This document shows, piece by piece, positions 12,401 through 24,400 of a DNA stretch of 64,000 bases; the stretch's first letter is position 1; every line of letters begins with the position of its first letter. Under the pieces are notes generated by a model. The model had not been told where the DNA came from. It was given only the letters and a program-made list of their open reading frames with translations, and searched no databases. Source of the stretch: Brachypodius melanocephalos. Lineage: Eukaryota > Chordata > Aves > Passeriformes > Pycnonotidae. The translations under genes were made by a program, and so were the position numbers. Location: contig VZSR01000393.1 in assembly GCA_013398615.1 (NCBI GenBank), forward strand, positions 4,340,888-4,404,887, written 5' to 3'.

Positions 12401-15400
12401 GATCTCAGAATATGGATCTCTTGAGCCACAACAGAGATGTTAAAACCTTTTAATGTGAGGGAAAAACTGTGCCTTGAATTAGCATGTAGGTATGGCCTCT
12501 GATACTGCTCACCACATTTCCAAACTGAACAAATCTGTCAGACTTGCAAACCACCCAGGCAATCAAAGAGCCAAAGTACTTTTTTATCCCAGCTCATTGA
12601 TCACAAACATTCAAAAACTTCACTCAGACCTTCCAACAGAACAGCAGCTCCACTGACAGATGAAACACAAGAATCTGCTTTGATAAAAGTGGAAAAAAAC
12701 CCAAAGCAAAACAAACCCAAAACTTCTTTTACCGAGGAAGAAATCATTAGAGTTAGCAGATGTGATCAGAATATTCACTGACAGCACAAATATTTGGATT
12801 GCATTACCATTTTGTGTAGTTTATGATGTTATCAGCCTAATGCTGTGCCTGGCTGTAACCAAGCCATGCACTCACAGTTGCAGGAAACAGCCCATGTGCT
12901 GCTCAGCAGAGCTTTAAATATTCATCTACATCACTGGACACTTCACTTACAAGCCATTTCTTTAAACACACCAGGAGCACTGTGAAGTGCCTGTGAATAG
13001 AATGTTGGGGGCTAGGGGAAAAGGTGAGGAAGTAAAAATAGCACAGCAGACACTTTGATTTCCACCAGCTGTCAGTGCAAACACTTCTTCCAGGAGAGAC
13101 AACTTTAAGTGTTCAAAAGGGAGCAGCATCCACTAGTCTGGTGCAAACAACCACAAGAGCTAATAAAAGATAATTCTGAACATATTTTTCCACATTTTGG
13201 TCAATGCAGAATACATTATATAAAGATAAGAAAGTTTGTTTCACTACCTCTGTTTATATATAGTGACCTAAATCTATACCACAGGACACTAAAATAAAAA
13301 CTTTTAAAACCTTTTAACATTCATTTGAATATATCCTTAGATAGAATCAGTTTCTTAATGTGAAAAGCTTTGCTAAGCTGAAGGTGTCCAGCCTCCTACT
13401 ATCCACACTCATGCTAAGCAAATACATAAATAGGTCTTGGCTAAGGGCAGATTCTGCCTCACTTACTCATATCGGAATAAATTAGTTTCTCACAAAATAA
13501 GCTGTAACTCACATCAAATAAAACCTTAGCCTGTAAAGAGCTATTTTTAAGTGTGAATAAGGGCAGTAATTTTAGCCCTTTAGTTCATCATATTTATGGT
13601 CCTGTCTTCACATCCCTTTTCTACTCTGCAGAACACCCGGAGATAGCGGTGCCCGTGTACCACTGAGGGCTGGAGCTGCGTCACCCTGCCTGTACAGCAC
13701 CTGGCACAATACAAATAACAACAACAACAATGTAGTGTGGATTAGGAAATTGTTTATTTCCTAACACTTGGAAGGAGATTAGGAAAGTTATGTGACTCCC
13801 ATTGAAGCGCATGCTGCAATAGCAGGCACTGATTTACAGTGTGTCAGCTGAAAACTCCTGCCCCAAATCTACATTTCCAGCAGAATGTACAACGTGTACC
13901 TCAACCTGAGCCATCCTTGCCCGTGTGCAATGTGCATTTTTCATGTCTACAAGCTCCAAACGAGCCATAGAGCATATACACACAGGACAATGTGCCTTTT
14001 CACTTCTAACAGAGCAAAGGCTACACACATTTTCAAATCTATCCAAGCTACCTCTATTTACACTCGAGTTCTGGGATTCTTGGTTTACAACAAAAGGCAC
14101 TTCTTGATTCCTAGGATGAAACTGTGTTTTCTTTTAATTTAACATAAAATGTATCAAGGTTCACAGTGTCTGGCTTTCTTCAGAAGAAAGGACAGCTGGG
14201 TGATCCCTGGATCTCACATGATTCAGGTACCTGTAAGTAGCTGTTATGATCAAATACACAGCAACATCTACACATTGGGTGTCCAACACATTGTGGGGTT
14301 TAAAACAGGTCCAAGGCATACAATAAGCATGTTGATGCCAGCACTAATGGGGAGATTATGGAAAGGACTCGTGCTATTTATCACTTTCATCTTAGCATCA
14401 CCTGTACACACCCAAGCTAAATCACCTTATTGCATGGACTTTACACTGGCACCTCCTGGTAACAAGAAAGTGTTGTTCAGAGGTTTTGGGTCTTATCAGG
14501 GTAGATGTTCTAATTATTGTGTACTTCTTCAGGCATCAACAGTTCATAAGCTGAAAAGAAATGACCTGGGCCCTAATGCAAGGCCAAAACACAAAGCCAA
14601 AGCAGAAAAATAACCTTGAGAACAAATAAAATTACTTCAAAGTTACAGACACTCGTATCTAGGCAAACATTCACCTTATGCAAATGCTTCCCAGTTCAGA
14701 TTAAGTTTTGTTCCTGTCATCAGTCACAGGAAGCAATAGTGATCCATCTGTCACATGATTTTAATTTGTTGGTTAATAAAATACAAGGTTATTTATTTCA
14801 GTACAAGTACTTCTGAGTTATGCCAAGAGAGGCATTCCCAAAGGCAGCTGGAGGTACTCCTTGTCACTCATGTTCAAAGTGCAGGAAAGCTAATGGCTGT
14901 TGGGGAGGGAGAAGAAAAAATATGATGCAAGGACATAGTATAACCAGGTTAGGGGCTGGAAAAGTTTAAGAAAAAAAATAATGAGTCCGAATGGAAAGAA
15001 AGCTGAAGGAGGAGAGAAAAGTAGGAGGTGTGCAAGCAGAGGGCAAGGAGCCACATCTCCTCTTGCATCACCCAGCACCAGCTGTGACCTGCACCCACAC
15101 CTTGCCAGCAAATTGAGGCCTGGCCATCCCTGTTATAACACACAGAAACAGAACGAGAAAGTTTCCAAACACATTTGTTCCCAGTTCAGAAAGACAATGG
15201 GCAGCACATGGAGAAATTCTTAACCCTGGCCCTCTATCAAATTTCACTTTAGAAAATAAGTTACCAGCTATGCTTAAGCAGAGGCTTTCCAATCTGTCAG
15301 CGGCACAGAAGGAGGATGCCTTCTTTCTGCTCCTCCTCAGAGTGATTTATTCAGCCTGTGATTTGTGTGGCTGAGAGCTGGAAGTGGCAACCAGCAACCC

Positions 15401-18400
15401 AAGGTGCAGAGATGAGCCAGCTGCAGCACAGCTGCTTCTGACACAGCCATGTGACAGCTTCCTACTGTGGACAACATTTCTAATTACTTTAAAAGCACTC
15501 CAAGCTGTCAAACCACACCAGAAAGGGCTGCCTCAGTCTTCCTTAATTCAGATGGAAGACCAGAACATCAAGATCTAGAAGGAAATAACCCTCCCAGCCA
15601 ACCAAAACCCCCATGAGTTGGGAGCAGAGCACAGCCAAGACAGAGCTGGAGGAAATGAAACAAGGCAACTTCTTCATCCTGTTTTCTCAAGTAATTTAAT
15701 TTTGAGCAACTTGACTCCATGCACGTTTTAAAACAATAATTTCCATTTTTTAATTAAGATCATGATTGTGAGTTGAAATTGCTTCCAGTAACGTAAAACT
15801 GTTCTATAAATGCTCAACATCCACCCCAACATCTTGTGCCTCATCAGGAAAACTGCTGGCACACACAACACCTTGAGCCAGTGGCAAAAGAACAAATGGG
15901 TTGATGTTGTGTTTTGATGTTGTCTGTGTGACAAATTTAGAATCTGCTGTTCCACATCACTTAAGGGATACAATCCTAATGAGTCATCTGAAACGCTCTA
16001 TATGAGGCAGAACGAGGATAAAAATTCCAGTACCTCTTCTGGGTATGTAAGCAGTATAAGCAAGGTGAATCCTCAAAATGAAAACACGGGCTCAAGAACT
16101 GATGTTGATGCTGCTAGGAACAATTTACATCTAATGACATAAAACAGATTCAAATAATAAACCCCACAAGCAAAAAGCAAACCAACAGGTAAATTAAGAC
16201 TGTCCACACTTTTGGTTAAAATTAGGATGGAATTTCCAACTTACTATTATATTAAAAGAGCAAAACAAATCAAAATACAACCAATACTTCCAACTTTACA
16301 GTCAATCCCTGTGAGAGCACTGCTGTGGGACAGTTAAGATTTATTAGAAGCAGACTGAAAAAAATCCATGTGTCTGAAAATTTGGTTTTCTTACATTTTG
16401 CAGCTGAAAGTTTATAGGAGGGGAATAATCACTTTAAAAAACTCAACTAGACAAAACAACAAACAAAATGAAAATTCAAATTAAGAACCTGGCCACCACT
16501 GACACCACTTGCTTTCTCAAGTCAGACGTAATTTTGTGGGACTATTTTCCTCTTTGAAATCTCTGCCTTATCTGTAAAGTATTAAGAAAAGACAACTGAT
16601 GTGTTTTTACAATGGCCACAGAAGGTATACAGAGAACAAGAGCACAACTCTTGGAAAGCATTAATCCTTAGAGTGCTGGGATATTGGAACCTAAACAAGT
16701 AAAGAAAACACCTGTCTGCAAAGACTCTGCCTATGGGACTGCTCCAGACCACATTCACCACAAGCAGGCTGTTGATATTTACAGTGAACAGCCATCAAAA
16801 ACTCTGGGAAACAAGAGACAGACTTTGGGTTTGATGCTTTGCAACACAAAACTTTTACCTGCTCTCACGTCACCAAAAGCAGTTCACTGACCTACTTACA
16901 CTGCAGGGTGTCAGGAACCAGACTGCAGGAGACAAGAGGGAGACACTTGTCTTTTGGAAAGGAGCTGTCTTCCCAAATTAATGATTTTGCTCCAGATTAG
17001 GCATTAAGGGCTGGTCTACACATGCCTTGCCAGTATTGCCACACCAGCAAACTTTAATGCTCAAGTAGCAAAGCTGTCCTTCGAAACCAAAGGGCAATAA
17101 AAATAGGGGGTTGATGATTTATCCTTTACCTGCACCAGTGTTTTGGCCTTCTCCAGAGAGCATCAGCATTTTAAAATGAAGTTGGACCTCCAACAAATGG
17201 TTCCAGCAAAGACATGCACCAAACCTAAAACACGCTCGCAAGGATGACTCAGTCCCAAAAATGACAAGTGAGTACTTGGAGATTTTGCATCACTAAGGAG
17301 AAAACAAAAAATCTGCTTTTGATGCAAACATAAGGTCAGTTTAGTCTCCTGGTCTGGGCTTCCTTATGTAGGTTTGAGTCTTTCAAGTACAAGCTTTTCA
17401 TGGTAAATCTAATTAAGTCCTACTTAGGACTGACCATTTTAATGGTGAAGTTTTTCATTTGTCTGCCTTTATCCCTGCAATGTTTTCTCCCATAAAGGCT
17501 GGTCTTTCTACGTGCAAAAAAACCTCCTTAATAATCACATTATTAAACAGGTCAGACATAAAAACATGATGCAGCAGTTCACTCCACCCACCGCCATCCT
17601 CCAAAAAGATATTTTACAACCAAATCAGAAGGTTTCCTTTGAGGTCGCACCCTGGCCTTTAGCACCACACATAAAAGTCAGTCTTCACCACACCCTGCAA
17701 AGGGTGCCAGCTCTCAGATGATTTTGGCTATGCCTCTCCTATGTCTCTCTCCTTAAGATTATCTGTAACTCCAACTTCAGATCTCAAAGCAAAGGAGTCC
17801 ATTTAACAGCTCAGCACAAAAACTTGCAGAAGTTGCTTTGTTTGCTTTAAGAGAAACAACAACTATGACAATATAACTTAATTTTTTCAACTATTGAAAA
17901 GTTCAAGTCAGGCAAAAATGTGGCTTACCCCCTCTCCATCAGAAAGGGAACGAGGCAATTCCTTCAACAGCAGCACAAGGCACATGTACAGGGCTAATGG
18001 GCTTTGCTCAATGAAGAGCTTGTTTACCATGAAAATTTGAAATTACCCTGATTACACTGAGCTCATCCAGAGCTAGATTGTAATCTAAATTGGAAATCTA
18101 CCCTCAACCAGAGTGCCTTGCCTAAACATGTGAGTTAGCCCTAAGTAGACAGAACACACACTCAACAAACTGTGCCAAGGACGGACCCTGGGAGTTCTCA
18201 GCAGCACCAAGGACCTGATGTTTCATTTCACTTTGGGTTTCTTCAGCCAGCACAGAAAACAACCAAGCAACTGCACCAGCTGAGCTTGCAAACAAGTCCA
18301 ACACAAGCAATGGAGATGAGCTGCTGGGCACCTGTGGCTGGTGCAGCCCGTGCATGGCACAAAGCACAGCTCAGGCTTGTCTGTGATGTGGTGGAGTAGA

Positions 18401-21400
18401 CCTGGTTCAGCAGTCACTGTTCATCTGTGATGGACCTTCCTGGGATAGAAACACCTGCCACCAGGGTAAAAAGGTGGTTTGGGGTTGGTTTTCTCCTGCT
18501 CCACTGCCTGAACTGATGATTTCCAGTGTCACATTTTTTAGGCAGCAGTTTGGAACCAGGATGTCCTCAGAAAAACAAGGGAAGACATTTTTGAAATACA
18601 GTTTAAAGCGAGCAAATGAAGAGTGCCTTTCCTGAAATATGTCTTCTTTCAAATTAGCTCTACTTTTAAACTTGTTAAAAATGCTTTTTTATAAGAAACA
18701 AGTACAGTGCCATACCCATGCTGCTAAATTTGCTGTTAAATATATTTAAGAAATGTAATGCTGTGTAGCATGTGTCTAATAACTCAAATATTCCTGTAAC
18801 TTACTAATATTATTATTTAACAAATACCAATAGATCTGCTACAAAAACTTGGATTAGCCGAGTTTTTATACCTCACTTATCTTTACAGCACATAAGAGGA
18901 ATAAGCAACAGAGTGGGAGAAAGATTTTCATAATTGATGGCAAGTATGAAGTTAAATGAACAAAATTATAAGTATTAGCATGAGTAGTGCTGTGGAACAG
19001 CTAGAAGATGTTTGGAATCCAACTGAGGGAAGCACTGGAATTCTGGATATGCCCAGAGCTGGAAAACACACATCTGGAAGATTTTTCACAGAAAGCAATG
19101 CCACAGCCAAGAGAAAAAAGGAACCTGGAACATGGATTTCATCAGCACAGGAGTCTACAATGCAGAGCACTCCCCATGTCCACAAACAAGAGCTGCACCA
19201 GGCAGCCCACACCATCCAGGGGATGTAAACCAGCATGCCTGAGGACATAAACCAGCCACTAACCACATGGTATTAAGGACATACTTCCTTGATAGGGACA
19301 AAGACTTTCAGAGCTATGCATAAACAGTGATTTATTTTGGATTTTTGGACATATTAAGCCATCGCAAAGATAAAATACGAGAGATAAAGACAGGAGGGGA
19401 GACTCCCGTGTGTATGGGTAGCACTACATTGGTAGTCAGTACCAGCATAGAGAGAAACTTCTGTACAATACTCAGAACGAGAGTCTGAACAGAGTGAGGA
19501 AACAAATCCTTTCAAACCATTTGGTACTGTTCATATTTGTCAGCTCACACCACGAAAAACTTCCTTTAGTAACTGCAGCAAGACCAACACAAACAAAACA
19601 GGTTCAATAATTAAAAAAAAAAACACCACCAAAAACCCAAAACACAAGTGAAGCATTTCAGACTCATCAGCTCCAGACACACCAGCAACTTCAGAGCAGC
19701 CCTGCTCCAGCCACAAAATACATTCTAAATCAAGCAAAAAAAATTCATTTAAAAGGTGCTTTTAATAACAAAACTTTTGCCAAACAAGGCAATTAGCACA
19801 AGTATAAAGGCAACCTACAGAGTAAAAATTACCCAGACATCCCAAGCAGCCCCATCCTGCCACACCTTCCATCCCAGCTCTCTTACGTCAGGCACGCAGA
19901 TGAGCTGTGAGTCCCCAGATACAAAGAAAGGACAAGAAATTTCATCTCTGGTTCTCCCGGGTAAACAAGATGCTCTGATTCCCAGTTCTCCCTTTGCCTG
20001 ACATGTAGCAGCAGCCCAACTGTATTTTTTTACTATTTTGGGCTGGGTAAGAGCCTTATGGCTTCTTCCCTCCAGGCGATCTCTAGGGGCTTGTTGGAGC
20101 AGGAATATAATTAACAACTCCCCATTCAAGCCTGGTATAGTGACTTCTAAATCCCTTTTTAAACCATAAACTTTTAACATGCCTTTATCACTGTTGCCCC
20201 TCAACTGCTTATCCAAACATAACATGCATGTAGGCACTTCTGAGTTGTGCCAGGCAGAGAGTTTCTGGCCAAGGCAACTATTTTGATTTACTGCCTCTCA
20301 AAGTCACAGAGACTTTACAACTCAGCTACCACTAAAACACAATAGGCAGAATTTCAGTTTAACTTTTTAAAAATCAAAACCAAAACAAAACTATGCCCAA
20401 TTTAAAAAACAAAGTCTGGAAGCAAATTCTGTCCTGATCTGTTCCTGACTTCCTACTGCCAGAGCAGCCTCCAAAGCTCCCAGGAGACTGCCAGAAACAA
20501 ACTTCTCAAAAGGAACCTTGAAGACAACAATGGCTATAGAGCCCTCCTTGACAGTGCAGTTACCACAACACTGCCTTGCACACCCAGTGAAGAGGGAACA
20601 AACCCTGGCACAAGTACAGCATGATCTGGCTAAAGCAGAACTTGGGAGCGTGGGGTTCTGACAACACAACAGCTCCCAGGTCCAGCTGCCCTTTGTGTTC
20701 CTGACCTCAATATTCATCGCAAATTGAAGAAAAGTTTTAAAACTCTATAAAAGATCTCTGTAAATGTCGGTAAAAACCAAGCAGGTACCAGGAAATAAAC
20801 AGCAGAAGCTCCTGGCATGTGTTGGCTTCTACTTGACCTTGCTCTTCAATATTCATTGTCCAACAGGTGTAACAAGAAGTGCCCAGTCACACCTCCAGGG
20901 CACAGGAGGGACATCCCATCCCACCTCCCACACCAGCACTCATAGATGCTCCCAGACACAGGGATGGAGTCTCAGCAGGCTCCCCTTGTGACAATTGCAA
21001 ATGCTCCAAGTGCCAGCACACAGAGGAAAGGGCAGGAGGTCAGTGATGGGGGGCACTTCCCCCCACATCTCCTTGGAAGTCTATCTCAGCATTGGCCGTG
21101 GCTGTGCAGGGTCTTACAGGTCTGCAGTGTTTTAGGGATGTCAGAAGGTTGAACAGGACAAGTGAGAAGATGCAAATGCTGTCAGGTTATTTCTGACCAA
21201 AGCCCATTTACAAGCAGTACAGCTATTTATATGTAAATAAAAATGTGAACTTAACCTTACATTTACATTTTTATTTAGTTATATTATGCTCATCTGAAAA
21301 AAAAGATTTAAATATGATTACTGGTCCACTACTGAGTTTGAAAAGCCTTGGGGAACAGTATAGGACACATACAGCTATCTGTAATCTGCTCACGCAGATG

Positions 21401-24400
21401 CGTGAAAATCAAAGACAAAACTTGCTGAGGTAACAAAAATGTCTTAATTCAATTTGTAATGCAGCAGCACAATCCCTGTGTAAAAAGAACAGTAAATTTG
21501 TCTGAGAATGTGGGCTTAAATATCCTCTTTGTTCAGGTAGCTCCCACATGCTCCCTGTGATGCAGGCAAGCAGACAGCAAGTGAGCAAAATATAAAGAGT
21601 TGCAAGTTTCAGCTGGCCAGGAACGACTCATGCCAGACAGTGACAGATCTGTTCAGATGGGAACATCTGCTACTGCTGAGGATACCAGGAATGCTTGGAC
21701 CAGATCTATCCTATAAAAGGTTGGTGGATTTATGCCACAGCTCAGGCCAAACTTACCAGTGCAAGCACGGTTTGTTTGGGTAAAAGCCCTCTTATGCCAC
21801 TGTAATTTACACCAGGTTCTCAAACTCAATAAATTAAACCATGGCAATGGATCTACACCAAAGCAATTGCCAGGACTAAGAGTGCTACCAAAAAAAATGC
21901 AGGTTTCTGGCTGATTTGTTACAGAAGAGAAAACCAAGAGCTAAGCTGGCTCAAATATAACCACTCTGGGATGCACAGCAACATCACCTTGAGCCAAACC
22001 ATGCTTTGTCCTGTGGCGGTTTCTTCCTGAGGAACCCTTCTTTTCTCAGGCTCAGGAACATACCACAAGATGTTAGAGATAGGCAGGGATACTTCTGTGC
22101 TTTGTAAATGGCAGGATTTGCTCCAGGGGCACACAGAGGGATCAGATAAACCTGTACATAAAAGGGAATTTCGTAGGAATTCATACAACCACTCCAGACC
22201 TCACTGCCCTGAGAGAGCTACGAACACCTTGACATTAAGCCGTTGAGACAAGACCTCAAGAATCAGACTACCACAAAAATTAAAATTCTTACTCGTCCCA
22301 CAGACTGAAAATTTGACAATGAAACAGGCCTTTTTTATTTTTCTGTACTTGCAGAAGCCACACTATGCATCAGACAGGCAGGTGGGACTCAGGACACCAA
22401 TAACACTTCCAATGTGTTTCTGTGCTTCTTCATGCCTTTTTTTTTTTCTCTCCCCACTGAAGCTGCCATCTTTGGGCTGCATGAATAATCCAGTTGCCAA
22501 ATAACTAGTGGGAAAACACATCACTATAATTTACAAGTGTCCTACTCATAACCAATCAGCCCAACAGCTTCCATGCAAAATTAAAAAACAGGTAACGCTC
22601 CTCTCCTCGTGGCTGCACAAATCCTTCAGCACAGGCAGACTCTGCTCACACCCAACCACCCCCTCACTAAGTCCATGCCTACTTATTTTCCTACTCACAC
22701 CCTAAACTAGGCATTCATGCAAACCCTACAGTTTCTGAACTCACCCACCAACTTGCCCACAGCCACAGCACATAATGACACAGCCAGACTGAAAACACAC
22801 CAGCTCATACTTCCACTGCTTCACTTCCAAGCTGCACGTAAACACTTATTTTTATTCCAAGTTTTACTTCTGAAATTGGTTAATGGATTCTTCTGAGCTT
22901 TATATTGGAATTTTTCACGAGAGCAACCTGAATCAATTGGCATTTGGAGACTGTAACAGCCTGTGGTACCAGAGCTTTGGAATCAGCTGCCCTTAAAATA
23001 CAGGGGCAGGAAATTCTTGTCTCTCCTGCACTAACTGTTTATATAGAGGCCTAAGCTGATTTTCTTTGAAAAACCAACACTCAAAATAAATGTGACTTGC
23101 ACATTGACTAGGTACAAGGTGGAGATTAATTTCACCTCCCAAAAGAGCCACTGAAACATTACCCTTGGCTGGAAACACAGTGCTCCAGCACTGGCAACCT
23201 ACCTGACCAATTCTACCCGGTGTGAAGACCAGCTGGACTAAGAGAGAGATCCTGGAGTGATAAAAAGAAGAGAGACGGGCAGCAAGTAAAAATTAGGCTC
23301 TGCAAAGGTAGGTAATACAAATGTGTTTCCTAATGTACCATACAAGAACTAGGTACATGTATTTTTGGTTCTTTACATCTTGGAAGCCTAAGGAGAAGAC
23401 ATGAGTAAGCTAAAAAAAAAAAAAAGCAACCCCACACTTAATCATATTTATGTATTAATGCATGTAACCTACTTTCACACATAGTTAATGAGTTCCTTCA
23501 TGAGATTTGAACCTGAACAATTCTGAGTTTAAAAAAGCCACAACTCTAATGACTACAAGTTTTGTTGCTAATGTAGTTGTGTCTGGAGCTCTTATTCCTC
23601 ACACACAATTAACCCATGTTTCCCCAGTACATTTTTCAGAGATTAAGAAAATGCAAAACTTAAAGATGAAATTCTGTGAAAAGGCACTTATCCATAGGAT
23701 GATCTACAGTATCTTTTAGTTAAGCATTCATTTTCACAATAAAAAAATTGACATTTTCTGTAAACTCATCCTGCTGTAACAGTGGAACAGCAATTTTTCC
23801 AAGGACATGACCTCTTACCACCTACAGCAACTCTTCTGAAACTTAATGTCAGGCATATGGTCATCCAAAATGTGATGGCCAATGACCTAAAAAGCATTCA
23901 GGCATTTTGAAGAGTATGAATCAATGGCTCACTTCTACTTCACATCTTTGATTTCTTTCACCACAGTCTTCCAAACCTGCTTCTCAAGACAAGCAGTGAT
24001 GAAAAATTATTACTAGTACATAGGCTCCACCATGTCCTTTTTGCAAATTCTTGATGATCTTCCTTTTCTGTGCATTTTATTTCATATCTCAGCTCTGCTA
24101 GCTCAATCAATGCAGAGAACTGTTTACTTAAGTCTGTGCAGGATCACTGCTATTTAAGAGTTACTCCCCAGCCTCATATCCTATTTATTTTTAGTTTATT
24201 TTTGTACTTGAGAATGCTTAAGTTGTACTACAATGGTCACCCAAAATACCATATTGCCTAAAAGCAGATGATGTGACACTGCAGAAGGTTGCATTTTTTC
24301 AGACTGTGGCATAAAGAATCCCCATCTATACCTAGCAAAAAAATGCAAATTTTATGACAACTTCACAGGAAGAAGCAGCTGGAAGAAATGTCTAAACAGT

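Noticed and set aside
14149..14613. 154-codon plus-strand frame in GAN intron 1
   Set aside because: No recognised family; composition like the surrounding intron.
19815..20237. 140-codon minus-strand frame in GAN intron 1
   Set aside because: No recognised domain, no splice support and unrelated to the GAN frame.
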